Assembly: GCA_963822695.1 (NCBI GenBank)
Contig: CAWGJH010000003.1
Coordinates: forward strand, 1-64,000
Reading direction: 5' to 3'
Source: GCA-003244245 sp963822695
GTDB taxonomy: Bacteria; Actinomycetota; Actinomycetes; Mycobacteriales; Pseudonocardiaceae
Length of the DNA stretch: 64,000 nucleotides
A program made the position numbers and the translations under genes. Shown in pieces: positions 17,200-25,478 of the stretch (its first letter is position 1; every line of letters begins with the position of its first letter). The notes below the pieces were generated by a model. It saw only the letters and a program-made list of their open reading frames with translations, ran no database searches and was not told where the DNA came from.

Positions 17200-17442
17200 G
17201 TGCCAGGCGTGCCCCCAGAGAACCTTGCAGAGGCAGACTTGCTCCGCGAGCTGGAGCATCTCCACACGACCCGCTACGGCACTTTCCTGCACGGCGCACC
17301 TGATGCGCTGCGAGAACACAGCAGCCGCACCGCCCAGCTCGAGGAGGAATACCTCCGGCGTCATCCCGAGCGGGACGTTGACCCAGCCCGGACCCGCGCC
17401 GGCGCCCGGGGTGAAGACGGGAGTGCGGACACTTTCTCTTGA
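17200..17442 (+). CDS. DUF6158-type small protein
   Basis: An 80-residue protein starting GTG at 17200, six bases after an AGGAGG site; upstream in-frame codons are not needed. The sequence ENLAEADLLRELEHLHTTRY, then GTFLHGAPDALREHSSRTAQ, then LEEEYLRRHPERDVDPARTR matches the small helical actinobacterial DUF6158 family. No function is known for it. It is a single gene followed by a small membrane-protein gene on the same strand after 87 bases. Confidence 0.8.
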   Translation: MPGVPPENLAEADLLRELEHLHTTRYGTFLHGAPDALREHSSRTAQLEEEYLRRHPERDVDPARTRAGARGEDGSADTFS

Positions 17443-17529
17443 CGACGCCAACGCGACAGGCTCGCGACGTCGGGAAGCATAGGCTGTCACCGCAGTGACC
17501 GCGCAGCAGCTACGAGAGGGGAAAAATCC

Positions 17530-17697
17530 ATGAATTACTACCCGCTGTTGATCGCGCTCGGTTTGCTGTTTCTGGCCGCAAGTTTCCTGGTGACGTACTC
17601 AACGGGGCGTATCATCCTAGTCGTCTTGTCGTGCGTCGCGTTCCTCGTAGCCGCGATCTTGACCGTCCTCGGGACTGCCGGGGTGCCGGGCGGCTGA
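17530..17697 (+). CDS. Small two-helix membrane protein
   Basis: A 55-residue frame (MNYYPLLIALGLLFLAASFL, then VTYSTGRIILVVLSCVAFLV, then AAILTVLGTAGVPGG) with a GAGGGG ribosome-binding site about 9 bases upstream. Two hydrophobic helices of ~20 residues are joined by a short polar turn, predicting a hairpin in the membrane. I do not recognise a family. Its good start signal and composition support a real gene despite the small size. Confidence 0.65.
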   Translation: MNYYPLLIALGLLFLAASFLVTYSTGRIILVVLSCVAFLVAAILTVLGTAGVPGG

Positions 17698-17910
17698 GTG
17701 ACCACCACCTGGCGACCGTCAACACAACCGTGCCCCGATGGCGTCCCACAGCACAGGCGTCACTGTGCCCGTTCCGCTCAGTGGCGCTGGTCGTGTTCCT
17801 GAGGCGCAATAACACGACCCAGAAGTTCACTGGCGCGATCTTCGGCGCACTTCTTCACTGCTTGCGAATAGGTCTCTCGGGGTTGGGTTCGATAGTCATG
17901 ACCGGTGTGG
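17698..17910. other. Non-coding spacer before the 42-bp repeats
   Basis: No protein-like frame or structure is seen in these ~210 bases. Confidence 0.35.
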
Positions 17911-18068
17911 GCGGCTGAGTCGGATACACAACCGGGGGCGGGACCGACCTGAGCGACTGAGTCGGATACACAACCGAAGGCGGGACCAACTTAGGCGACT
18001 CAGGGAAAAATCGGATACACAACCGAAGGCGCGACCGACCTGAGCGGCCGCTCCGGATACACACCCCG
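17911..18068. repeat. Tandem ~42-bp intergenic repeats (three full, one partial)
   Basis: Units at 17911-17952, 17953-17994, 17995-18043 and a partial unit from 18044 share the core TCGGATACACAACCG, a following GGGACC-ACCTGA stretch and a leading GCG-CTGAG. Units 1 and 2 are exactly 42 bp; unit 3 has a 7-bp insertion after its leading part. There are no unique spacers, so it is not a CRISPR array. It lies between a small membrane-protein gene and gene remnants. Function unknown: multi-copy protein-binding site, or slippage product. Confidence 0.8.
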
Positions 18069-18599
18069 AGTGTCGGGCTTGACGACCATAATGCGTGGTG
18101 GCTGAAAATGTGGCCAAGATGTGCCCACATATACTGGTTGCGTGCGTAACTGAATCATAGGCGCAAGCGGATTGCCGGAAGCACAGCGAACCCTCAAGGA
18201 CTCTTCCGCTGTTTCGATACGAACGCAGTGACGCGACGCATGGACGCCCATCCTTCCACAATCACTGATGCGCGATGCGTAACGCGACGATTACATTCTG
18301 TGGTCGAACTTAACGCCTCTTTGGGTTGTCAACTGCACCACCGGTCGCAAACCCTCTAGCTTTCGTTACAAAATGATGCATAAGTCAAGAAAATTCACCC
18401 GAAAAGAGCATTTGGCCTGTTCGAGGTCTTCCACTCCTCGATCACCTAGCGGGCCCCGGCGCCCCGGATCAGTTCCGGAACCGGGGTGCTCACCAGTCCG
18501 GCGCAGCGGTAGAACGCCAGCTCGGACACCTTGCCCGAGGGCGGGGCGGTCTGGCGGCGCACGAGCAGTCAGTATCCGAAGTCCGGCCAGGCGTGGCGG
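18069..18599. other. Intergenic stretch without a recognisable gene
   Basis: Roughly 530 bases, locally AT-richer than the surroundings (around 18120-18410). I see no coding frame I can support. Confidence 0.35.
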
Positions 18600-18840
18600 A
18601 TCCGGTCCTATCAGCGCGATCGCGGTTGCCGCCCCGATGCCCGTCTCGTCCACCACCTGCCCGGTGCTCCGCTCGATGGTGCAGGCGCCGTTGGAGACGA
18701 TGACGGCGTCAAACAAGTCCACATTGTCGCCGAGGACCGCCTGCACCAGCCGCAGCGGGGCGCCGAGCCACGCGAGCGCGACGCCGACGCTCCGCGCCCT
18801 GGCCAGTGCGGCCCCGGAGGGGAGAAATACGTGTGCTGCG
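18600..18840 (-). pseudogene. Possible HAD-type hydrolase fragment
   Basis: The minus-strand frame reads AHVFLPSGAALARARSVGVA, then LAWLGAPLRLVQAVLGDNVD, then LFDAVIVSNGACTIERSTGQ and VVDETGIG, before composition turns low-complexity. FDAVIVSNGA plus a following strand resembles the substrate-recognition start of Cof/sucrose-phosphatase type HAD enzymes. There is no catalytic DxDxT segment and no clean start. I treat it as a remnant at the cluster edge; the family call is tentative. Confidence 0.35.
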
Positions 18841-18854
18841 TACCCGCACCCCCC

Positions 18855-18907
18855 AGGTGAGTAGTCAACTACTCACCTCACCGCGCCGCGCCCCAGCCAC
18901 AGTCGAC
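18855..18907 (+). promoter_or_regulatory. Operator/promoter module 1 of the cyclitol cluster
   Basis: A 24-bp palindrome at 18855-18878 (arms AGGTGAGTAGT and ACTACTCACCT, two-base centre) is followed by CACCG and, 14 bases later, by CACAGTCGAC (18898-18907). The same palindrome (arms AGGTGAGTA/TACTCACCT) and the same CACAGTCGAC box occur in front of the EEVS gene at 33283-33330. The palindrome ends 68 bases before the first start codon here, and 71 bases before it there. This is a strong candidate binding site for a cluster regulator, perhaps the LAL protein. Confidence 0.75.
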
Positions 18908-18946
18908 CGAAGCAGACAGACGACAGACAGGAAGCGGGGATGCGGC

Positions 18947-20086
18947 ATGAGCACGGTTCTGCGCATCGGCGTGGTAGGCGGCGGGTTGATCGCTCAGACG
19001 ATCCATCTGCCGCGGATAGCGCGGCTGGGCGAGCGGTTTGAGCTCGTCGCCATCGTCGATCCGAGCGAGACGGTCCGTGAGGCGCTCTGCGCGCGTTATC
19101 CGTCCGCGCGGCCGTATGGCGACTGGCGGAGCATGCTGGACGCGGAGGTCGTGGACGCGATCGTGATTTGTTCGCCGCACGCCACCCATGCCGAGATCAC
19201 GCTCGGGGCACTCGACGCCGGCGTGCACGTTCTGGTCGAGAAGCCGCTGTGTATCGACCCGGTGGACGCGCACGCGATTTGTCGGCGTCGAGACGAGACC
19301 GGCCTGGTCGTGCAGGTGGGATACATGAAGCGCTTCGACGCGGGTTATGCGTCGCTGCTTGAGCACCTGCCGCCGGGCCGCACGGACGTGCGGATGATCG
19401 ATGTGGTGACATACGACCCGTCGCTGCCTCGCGAGCCGTTTGTGCCCGCTCGTGAGCTTGTTACGGGCCGTGACGTCCCACGCCAGGTGCTCGACGCGGT
19501 CACAGTCGCCGAGCGTGAGCAGGTCGAGGCCACGGTGGGGCCGATCCATCCGGACTCGGTGCGGACCTTTAGTAACACCTACCTGGCGGCTCTGGTGCAT
19601 GACATCAACCTGGTCCATGGCGTCCTGAAGCATCTCGGCATGGAGCTTCCCGGCACGCCGGTCACGTCGAACCACGTGGCTGCCGGCAAGGTCGCCGACA
19701 CTCTCGTGCGCCTGTCGAACGGAGCGAGCTGGCACAGCGCCTGGTTGCTTCTCGAAGGGCTGGAGGAGTTCCGGGAGACCGCGTCGTTCTACTTCGACGA
19801 TGTGGTCCACGAACTGCGGTTCTCAGCCCCGTATCTTGTCGAGCACGCGACAATGCACCGGATCGTCAGCGCCGAGGGAGCCCGGCATACGAACGAGATC
19901 CACCAGCGCATCGCAGACTCCTACCTCACGCAGCTCAAGCACTTCCATGCGTGCATCGTCGATCGCACCCCCTGCCGGAACCCGCCCGAGGACGCCACGA
20001 TGGACATCGAGGTCCTCCGCGACCTCTTCCTCACTCACTCGCAGGCCGATCGTAGGCCATCGCTCGTCGCTGGGCGGTCGTCATGA
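18947..20086 (+). CDS. Gfo/Idh/MocA-family NAD(P)-dependent oxidoreductase
   Basis: A 379-residue dehydrogenase. ATG at 18947 was chosen because the Rossmann strand begins right after it (MSTVLRIGVVGGGLIAQTIH) and a GGAAGCGGGG purine run precedes it. The Gfo/Idh/MocA signature EKP appears as HVLVEKPLCIDPVDAH near residue 100. The C-terminal half is the family's beta-sheet substrate domain. Such enzymes oxidise or reduce sugar and cyclitol hydroxyls (myo-inositol 2-dehydrogenase is the classic member). First gene of the rightward operon, behind the shared palindrome; its stop overlaps the next start (ATGA). In context I infer a redox step on a C7-cyclitol, not proven. Confidence 0.9.
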   Translation: MSTVLRIGVVGGGLIAQTIHLPRIARLGERFELVAIVDPSETVREALCARYPSARPYGDWRSMLDAEVVDAIVICSPHATHAEITLGALDAGVHVLVEKPLCIDPVDAHAICRRRDETGLVVQVGYMKRFDAGYASLLEHLPPGRTDVRMIDVVTYDPSLPREPFVPARELVTGRDVPRQVLDAVTVAEREQVEATVGPIHPDSVRTFSNTYLAALVHDINLVHGVLKHLGMELPGTPVTSNHVAAGKVADTLVRLSNGASWHSAWLLLEGLEEFRETASFYFDDVVHELRFSAPYLVEHATMHRIVSAEGARHTNEIHQRIADSYLTQLKHFHACIVDRTPCRNPPEDATMDIEVLRDLFLTHSQADRRPSLVAGRSS

Positions 20087-20664
20087 CCGTGACGCAGACG
20101 AGCGCACCAGCAACCGACGGTCAACCCGTGGGCATTCCCGGAGCGGTTGCGGTGCACCATGTGGCCTACACCGTGCCCGACCTGAACCAGGCTGTTGAGT
20201 TCTTCACCGAGGTCATTGGCGCGGAACTGGTTTACGTCCTGGGTCCGGTCCAGGACAGTGCGGGTGACTGGATGACCCGCCAACTCGGCGTGGCCGCTGA
20301 CGCCCGCGCGCAGATCGCCATGCTGCGCCTGGGACCCGTGACCAACCTCGAGTTGTTCGAGTACACCGCGCCGGACCAGCGTCAGTCGCTTCCGCGCAAT
20401 AGCGACTGGGGCGGCCACCACTTAGCGATCTATGTCACCGACGTGGACGCCGCGGTCGCGTACTTGCGCACCCAGCCCGGCGTACGGGTACTCGGCGAGC
20501 CACAGACGATCATCGATGGTCCCATCGCGGGGGATCGCTGGGTGTATTTCCTGACCCCGTGGGGCATGCAGATGGAGCTGATCCACTTGCCCGCCGGGGT
20601 GCCCTACGAACAGCAAACCCAAGCCCGGCTGTACCTGCCCGACCAGCCCTGGTCCAACCAGTAG
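20083..20664 (+). CDS. VOC-superfamily protein, candidate 2-epi-5-epi-valiolone epimerase
   Basis: A 193-residue vicinal-oxygen-chelate protein with two half-sites: VHHVAYTVPDLNQAVEFFTE (His ~25) with LELFEYT (Glu ~90), and GGHHLAIYVTDVDAAVAYLR (His ~110) with MQMELIHLP (Glu ~165). These are positioned as metal ligands in glyoxalase-fold enzymes. ValD (validamycin) and CetB (cetoniacytone) are VOC proteins that epimerise 2-epi-5-epi-valiolone. Because an EEVS-type cyclase lies in the same cluster, the same role is the leading inference. Methylmalonyl-CoA epimerase or dioxygenase-like activities are alternatives. It overlaps the previous gene by 4 bases. Confidence 0.8.
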   Translation: MTVTQTSAPATDGQPVGIPGAVAVHHVAYTVPDLNQAVEFFTEVIGAELVYVLGPVQDSAGDWMTRQLGVAADARAQIAMLRLGPVTNLELFEYTAPDQRQSLPRNSDWGGHHLAIYVTDVDAAVAYLRTQPGVRVLGEPQTIIDGPIAGDRWVYFLTPWGMQMELIHLPAGVPYEQQTQARLYLPDQPWSNQ

Positions 20665-20675
20665 GGGAGTCCGCC

Positions 20676-21794
20676 GTGCCTGGTGCCACCGCCGCCGTCA
20701 CCCGGGGAATCGACGAACCGTTCACGTTAGAAGACATTTGGATCGATGAACCGCGCCCCCATGAGGTCCTGGTCCGTATCACCGCGGTGGGGATGTGCCA
20801 CACCGACCTGTCCGTGCGGGCTGGCCATACCCCCTTCCCCCTCCCGGCCGTGCTGGGCCACGAGGGCGCCGGCGTCGTGGAGCGCGTTGGTCACGCCGTG
20901 ACCGGTGTCACGGCCGGCGACCGGGTCGTGATCAGCTTCGACTCGTGCGGGGCGTGCTGGCCGTGCGAGGCGGGCCGGCCGGTGCAGTGCAGGCACTGGC
21001 CGGCGCTGAACTTGCTCGGTGGTAGCCGTCTCGACGGCAGTCCCACCGTGACTTCGGCGGGCGCGCACGCAGACCAGCCGTTGCACGGCTGCTTTTTTGG
21101 CCAGTCCTCGTTCGCGACGCTTGCTCTGGCGAGCGAACGCAACGTCGTCAAGGTCCCCACGGCAGCGCCGCTGGAACTGCTCGGGCCACTGGGTTGCGGG
21201 GTGCAGACCGGAGCCGGTGCCGTGTTGAACGTCCTGAAACCGAGCCCCGGCTCCACTCTCGCTGTGTTTGGCGGAGGCGGGGTTGGCCTGTCCGCGGTGC
21301 TGGCCGCCCAACTCACCGGCGCCACCCGCATCATCGTCGTGGACATCGCACCGGCCCGGTTAGCGCTGGCCCGCGAGTTGGGAGCCACCGACGTCATCGA
21401 CGCCCGCACGGACGATCCTGTCCGCGCGATTGTCGACCTGACCGGCGGTGCCGGCGCCGAGTACACGCTGGAGACCAGCGGTGTCACCCAGGTGCTGCGC
21501 CAGGCGGTGGACGCGTTGGCGGTCGGCGGCTACTGCGGCGTAGTCGGTGCACCCCCCTTCGGCAGCGAGGCGAGCTTTGACGTTTCCCAGATGCTCGACC
21601 GTAATCAACACATCGTCGGGATCAACCAAGGTGCCAGCGTGCCACGCCAGTTCATCCCCGCACTCATCGAATTACACCTCAGAGGTCGCCTGCCCTTCGA
21701 GCGCCTCGTCCGCACCTTCCCCTTCGCGGACATCGAACAAGCAGCTCAGGCGGCACTAGCCGGTGACGTGGTCAAACCGGTGCTCCTGATCTGA
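20676..21794 (+). CDS. Zinc-dependent alcohol dehydrogenase (aryl-alcohol type)
   Basis: A 372-residue medium-chain dehydrogenase, GTG start 7 bases after GGGGAG. Catalytic-zinc ligands are visible as GMCHTDLS and GHEGAGVVERVG. The structural-zinc lobe appears as CGACWPCEAGRPVQC. The cofactor-binding GGGGVGLSAV lies near residue 195, followed by an acidic strand end (VVDIAP) suggesting NAD preference. The length and the CGV substrate-loop region resemble benzyl/aryl-alcohol dehydrogenases. It comes third in the rightward operon, 11 bases after the VOC gene. It could make an aldehyde or ketone that the adjacent molybdenum hydroxylase oxidises further; this pairing is inferred. Confidence 0.9.
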   Translation: MPGATAAVTRGIDEPFTLEDIWIDEPRPHEVLVRITAVGMCHTDLSVRAGHTPFPLPAVLGHEGAGVVERVGHAVTGVTAGDRVVISFDSCGACWPCEAGRPVQCRHWPALNLLGGSRLDGSPTVTSAGAHADQPLHGCFFGQSSFATLALASERNVVKVPTAAPLELLGPLGCGVQTGAGAVLNVLKPSPGSTLAVFGGGGVGLSAVLAAQLTGATRIIVVDIAPARLALARELGATDVIDARTDDPVRAIVDLTGGAGAEYTLETSGVTQVLRQAVDALAVGGYCGVVGAPPFGSEASFDVSQMLDRNQHIVGINQGASVPRQFIPALIELHLRGRLPFERLVRTFPFADIEQAAQAALAGDVVKPVLLI

Positions 21795-21823
21795 CCCTCG
21801 ATAGATACATGGAGGAAAGCGGA

Positions 21824-22333
21824 ATGGTAGATCGCGAGGTTGCGCTCCGGGTCAACGGAGCTGAGTACCGGTTTGCCGTCGACACGCGCTGCACGCTGCT
21901 TGATGCATTGCGCGAACACCTTGGTGTTACCGGTCCGAAGAAGGGATGCGACCACGGTCAGTGTGGTGCGTGCACCATCCTGCTCGACGGCAGGAGGGTC
22001 AACAGTTGCCTTGTGCTCACGGTCGCCCAGGACGGCGCGGAGATCGTGACGGTCGAGGGCCTCGCCGATGGTGAGGAGTTGCACCCGGTGCAGCGCTCAT
22101 TCATCGCCAACGACGGTGTCCAGTGCGGCTACTGCACTCCCGGACAGATCTGCTCGGCAGTCGGGATGCTGCGGGAGGCGGCAGCCGGCTGGCCCAGTGC
22201 CGTGACCGCGAGCTCCGCCAGCGCCGATATCGAGCTCGGCCCCGAGGAGATCAGGGAACGGATGAGCGGCAACCTGTGCCGGTGCGGCGCCTACGCCAAC
22301 ATCGTGCGCGCGATCGCGGAGGTGATCAGGTGA
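21824..22333 (+). CDS. Molybdenum hydroxylase, small [2Fe-2S] subunit
   Basis: A 169-residue iron-sulfur subunit, ATG at 21824 with GGAGG 8 bases upstream. Two cluster sites are visible: KKGCDHGQCGACTILLDG with a fourth Cys at VNSCLVL (plant-ferredoxin-type N-terminal domain), and GVQCGYCTPGQ with NLCRCGAY (helical C-terminal domain). This is the electron-transfer subunit of xanthine-dehydrogenase-family enzymes. A stretch of ~25 residues (AGWPSAVTASSASADIELGP) is longer than usual between the two C-terminal cluster motifs. There is no twin-Arg signal, so the enzyme is probably cytoplasmic. Its stop overlaps the next start. Confidence 0.93.
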   Translation: MVDREVALRVNGAEYRFAVDTRCTLLDALREHLGVTGPKKGCDHGQCGACTILLDGRRVNSCLVLTVAQDGAEIVTVEGLADGEELHPVQRSFIANDGVQCGYCTPGQICSAVGMLREAAAGWPSAVTASSASADIELGPEEIRERMSGNLCRCGAYANIVRAIAEVIR

Positions 22334-23322
22334 GACCCTGTGACTACATGCGCCCAGCGGGACGCGGCGAGGCGATCGCGGCCGTGGCGGCGAATCGGGA
22401 CGCCGTCTTCCTCGGCGGTGGCACCAACCTGGTTGACTTGATGAAGCTCGGCGTGATGAACCCGAGCCTGCTGGTGGACGTGTCGCGGCTGGCGTCCGAC
22501 GAGGTCGAGCAACGAGCCGGAGGTGGAGTGCGGATCGGCGCCACCGTCCGCAACAGTGACCTGGCGGCCAACCCGGCGATACGCCGCGACTACCCGATGT
22601 TGTCGCAGGCGCTGCTGGCAGGCGCATCCGGCCAGTTGCGCAATGTCGCGACGGTTGGCGGGAACCTGTTGCAACGCACGAGATGCGGCTACTTCACCGA
22701 CACCACCAAACCATGCAATAAACGGGCGCCGGGCAGCGGCTGTCCGGCACACACCGGGCACCATCGGGAACTGGCGATCCTGGGTACCTCGCCGGCATGC
22801 CTGGCTGTGCACCCTTCAGACATGGCGGTGGCCCTCGCTGCGCTGGACGCCGTCGTGCAGGTCGAAGGTCCACACGGAGCACGCGCCATCCCGCTGTCCG
22901 GCTTCTACCGGCTGCCGGAAGATAAACCGGACCGCGACACCGTACTTGAGCATGGCGAGCTGATCACCGCGGTCGACCTGCCCCCCACTCCGGTCGCGGT
23001 GCGGTCGCGCTACCGCAAGGTCCGCGACCGCGCGTCGTACGCCTTCGCCCTGGTGTCGGTGGCGGCGGCGATCGAGGTCGCCGACGGCGCGATCACGGAC
23101 GTGCGGATCGCGTTCGGTGGTGTGGCGCCGGTGCCGTGGCGTGCGCGACGGGCCGAATCGGTGCTGCACGGCGCATCACCCGGAGAGGACACGTTCCGAG
23201 ATGCCGCCATGGCGGAGTTCGCCGCGGCGCAGCCGTTGCCGGCCAACGCGTTCAAGGTCCGCCTTGCGGAACACCTGATGGTCAGCACGCTGCTGAGACT
23301 GGTGGAGGCGAACGACCGATGA
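22330..23322 (+). CDS. Molybdenum hydroxylase, FAD subunit with extra Cys loop
   Basis: A 330-residue FAD-binding subunit, GTG at 22330 in a GTGA overlap. Flavin motifs FLGGGTNLVDLMKLGV and LRNVATVGGNLLQRTRC are present. Between them and the C-terminal domain is the insertion CGYFTDTTKPCNKRAPGSGC. Its cysteines match the loop that binds an additional [4Fe-4S] cluster in PaoB/YagS-type aldehyde oxidoreductases and is absent from CoxM-type subunits. This places the complex with PaoABC/YagTSR enzymes rather than CO dehydrogenases. Confidence 0.9.
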   Translation: MRPCDYMRPAGRGEAIAAVAANRDAVFLGGGTNLVDLMKLGVMNPSLLVDVSRLASDEVEQRAGGGVRIGATVRNSDLAANPAIRRDYPMLSQALLAGASGQLRNVATVGGNLLQRTRCGYFTDTTKPCNKRAPGSGCPAHTGHHRELAILGTSPACLAVHPSDMAVALAALDAVVQVEGPHGARAIPLSGFYRLPEDKPDRDTVLEHGELITAVDLPPTPVAVRSRYRKVRDRASYAFALVSVAAAIEVADGAITDVRIAFGGVAPVPWRARRAESVLHGASPGEDTFRDAAMAEFAAAQPLPANAFKVRLAEHLMVSTLLRLVEANDR

Positions 23323-25442
23323 CCGAGATGCTCACGCGCGCCACGGGCGTACCGATCGACCGCGTCGACGGTCACGCCAAAGTGACTGGCGCGGCGACCT
23401 ATGCCTATGAGTACCCGATCAAGGACATCGCGTACGTGTGTCCGGTGCAGAGCACGATCGCCGCCGGCCGGATCACGTCGATCGATGTGAGTTCCGCCGC
23501 CGCGCTCCCCGGCGTGCTGGCCGTACTCACCCACGACAACGCGCCCCGGCTGCGGGTGATCAAGCCGGCACCGCCGAGGTTCATCGACGTGGAGGTCGAG
23601 GCCCTGCAGACCGATGAGGTGACCTACCGGGGCCAATTCGTCGCCGCAGTCGTCGCCGGCAGCCTGGAGGCCGCGCAGGAGGCGGCCCGTCTGGTGGCGG
23701 TGAAGTACGAGCGACATCAGCATTCGGTAACGCTGAGGGCCGACGATGACCGGCTGTTCAAGCCAGCACGCCTTTTCAACGGCGATCCGCCCGACACAGC
23801 GACCGGTGACACCGACCGGGCCCTGGCGTCGGCGTCCGTCTCGATTGACGCCACCTACACCACCCCGGCCTGCCACCACAACCCGATGGAGCCCCAAGCC
23901 ACCATCGCGATCTGGTCCGGGGACGGACTGACGCTTTATGACTCCAATCAGGGACCGCACACCATCCGCGCCGCGCTGGCCGCGGCGTTCGGGCTACCGA
24001 TCGAGCGGATCCGCGTCATCTCCCCGTACGTCGGGGGCGGGTTCGGCGCCAAGGGATTGCCACACCCACACCTCACCCTGACGGCCATGGCCGCACAGGT
24101 GGTGGGCCGCCCGGTCAAACTTGCACTGACCCGCCAACAGATGTCCGCGGTCGGCGGCTACCGCACCCCCACGATCCAACGCGTCCGGCTCGGTGCCGAT
24201 CCCTCGGGCACGCTCACCGCGCTGTCCCACGACGTGGTCGAGCAGACCTCCCTCAGGCACGAGTTCGTCCAGCACACCGCGGTGGCGTCCCGACTGATGT
24301 ACGCGGCGCCCAACCTCGCCACGACCCACCGGGTGGCCAGGCTGAACGTGCCCTATCCGACCACCATGCGGGGCCCGGGGGAGGCACCCGGGATGTTCGC
24401 GTTGGAGTCGGCCATGGACGAACTCGCGGTCGCCTGCGGGGTGGATCCGGTGCGGCTGCGGATCCACAACGTCCCACCAGCCGACCCGAGTACTGGTTTG
24501 CCGTTCAGCAGCCACGGCCTGGCCCAGTGCTTGCGCGAGGGCGCCCACCGGTTCGGCTGGCAACACCGCGCGGCGCGACGGGACGGTCGTTGGCTGATCG
24601 GCTCGGGCGTCGCCGCCTCAACCTACCCGGTCATGACCTGGCCGGCTACCGCGCTCATCCGCGTGGACCACGCTGGCGAGTTCCAGGTACTGATCGGTGC
24701 ATCCGACATCGGCACCGGTGCCCGTACGGTGCTCACCCAGATCGCCGCTGACGCACTGGACCAGCCCCTCCACCGGGTGCACGTCCGCCTCGGCGACACG
24801 ACACTGCCCTTCGCCAGCGCCGCCGCTGGAGCTACCGGCACCGCATCGTGGGGTTCGGCCATCGTCCACGCGGCGAGCATCCTGCGTGCCCGGATGACCG
24901 ACCTTGACGGTGTAGTACCCGCCGATGGATTGGAGGCGCGCGGCGAGGTACAGGGCAACCCTCAGAGCGAGCATTATTCCATGCATTCCTTCGGAGCGCA
25001 GTTCGCCAAAGTGAAAGTGGACGCCGACACCGGCGAGGTACGGGTTGCCCGGTTGGTCGGAGTGTTCGCCGTTGGTCGAATCATCAATCCCAAGACAGCC
25101 CGCTCGCAGTTGCTCGGGGGCATGACCATGGGACTGTCGATGGCTCTCCATGAAGCGAGTATTCTCGACACCAAATTCGGCGACTACCTCAACCACAATC
25201 TCGCCGACTACCACATCGCGGTCAACGCCGACATCGGAGACATCGACGTATCCTGGATTGACGAACACGACCCACACATCAATCCCATGGGAGCCAAGGG
25301 GATCGGGGAGATCGGCATCGTGGGCACGGCCGCCGCGATCGCCAACGGGGTCGCGCACGCCACCGGCATCCGAGTCCGTGACCTGCCGATCCTGCCCGAC
25401 CGGCTGCTCACAGCGCGAAGCTGGGGTCCCGGTAGCATGTGA
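23319..25442 (+). CDS. Molybdenum hydroxylase, large molybdopterin subunit (PaoC/YagR type)
   Basis: A 707-residue catalytic subunit, starting in an ATGA overlap. Moco-binding motifs include YVGGGFGAKG (~225), MRGPGEAPGMFALESAMDEL (~350) and the glycine-rich GAAAGATGTAS. The invariant catalytic glutamate lies in KGIGEIGIVG (about Glu664). The absence of the Cox-type VAYRCSFR loop and the overall length fit PaoC/YagR-like aldehyde oxidoreductases. Predicted reaction: oxidation of an aldehyde to a carboxylate, or hydroxylation of an activated carbon, using water. It is last in the rightward operon and 36 bases convergent with the next gene. The substrate may be a cyclitol-derived or aromatic aldehyde. 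Confidence 0.9.
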   Translation: MTEMLTRATGVPIDRVDGHAKVTGAATYAYEYPIKDIAYVCPVQSTIAAGRITSIDVSSAAALPGVLAVLTHDNAPRLRVIKPAPPRFIDVEVEALQTDEVTYRGQFVAAVVAGSLEAAQEAARLVAVKYERHQHSVTLRADDDRLFKPARLFNGDPPDTATGDTDRALASASVSIDATYTTPACHHNPMEPQATIAIWSGDGLTLYDSNQGPHTIRAALAAAFGLPIERIRVISPYVGGGFGAKGLPHPHLTLTAMAAQVVGRPVKLALTRQQMSAVGGYRTPTIQRVRLGADPSGTLTALSHDVVEQTSLRHEFVQHTAVASRLMYAAPNLATTHRVARLNVPYPTTMRGPGEAPGMFALESAMDELAVACGVDPVRLRIHNVPPADPSTGLPFSSHGLAQCLREGAHRFGWQHRAARRDGRWLIGSGVAASTYPVMTWPATALIRVDHAGEFQVLIGASDIGTGARTVLTQIAADALDQPLHRVHVRLGDTTLPFASAAAGATGTASWGSAIVHAASILRARMTDLDGVVPADGLEARGEVQGNPQSEHYSMHSFGAQFAKVKVDADTGEVRVARLVGVFAVGRIINPKTARSQLLGGMTMGLSMALHEASILDTKFGDYLNHNLADYHIAVNADIGDIDVSWIDEHDPHINPMGAKGIGEIGIVGTAAAIANGVAHATGIRVRDLPILPDRLLTARSWGPGSM

Positions 25443-25478
25443 TCTTGGGTGCTCGCAGTACGCCAACAGTAGAGTTGA

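Noticed and set aside
17911..18068. CRISPR array
   Set aside because: The units follow one another directly with no unique spacers, the repeat is 42 bp with internal variation, and no cas genes are nearby.
21824..25442. Carbon monoxide dehydrogenase (CoxSML)
   Set aside because: The large subunit lacks the Cox-type Cys active-site loop, and the FAD subunit carries the extra Cys loop of PaoB/YagS-type enzymes.
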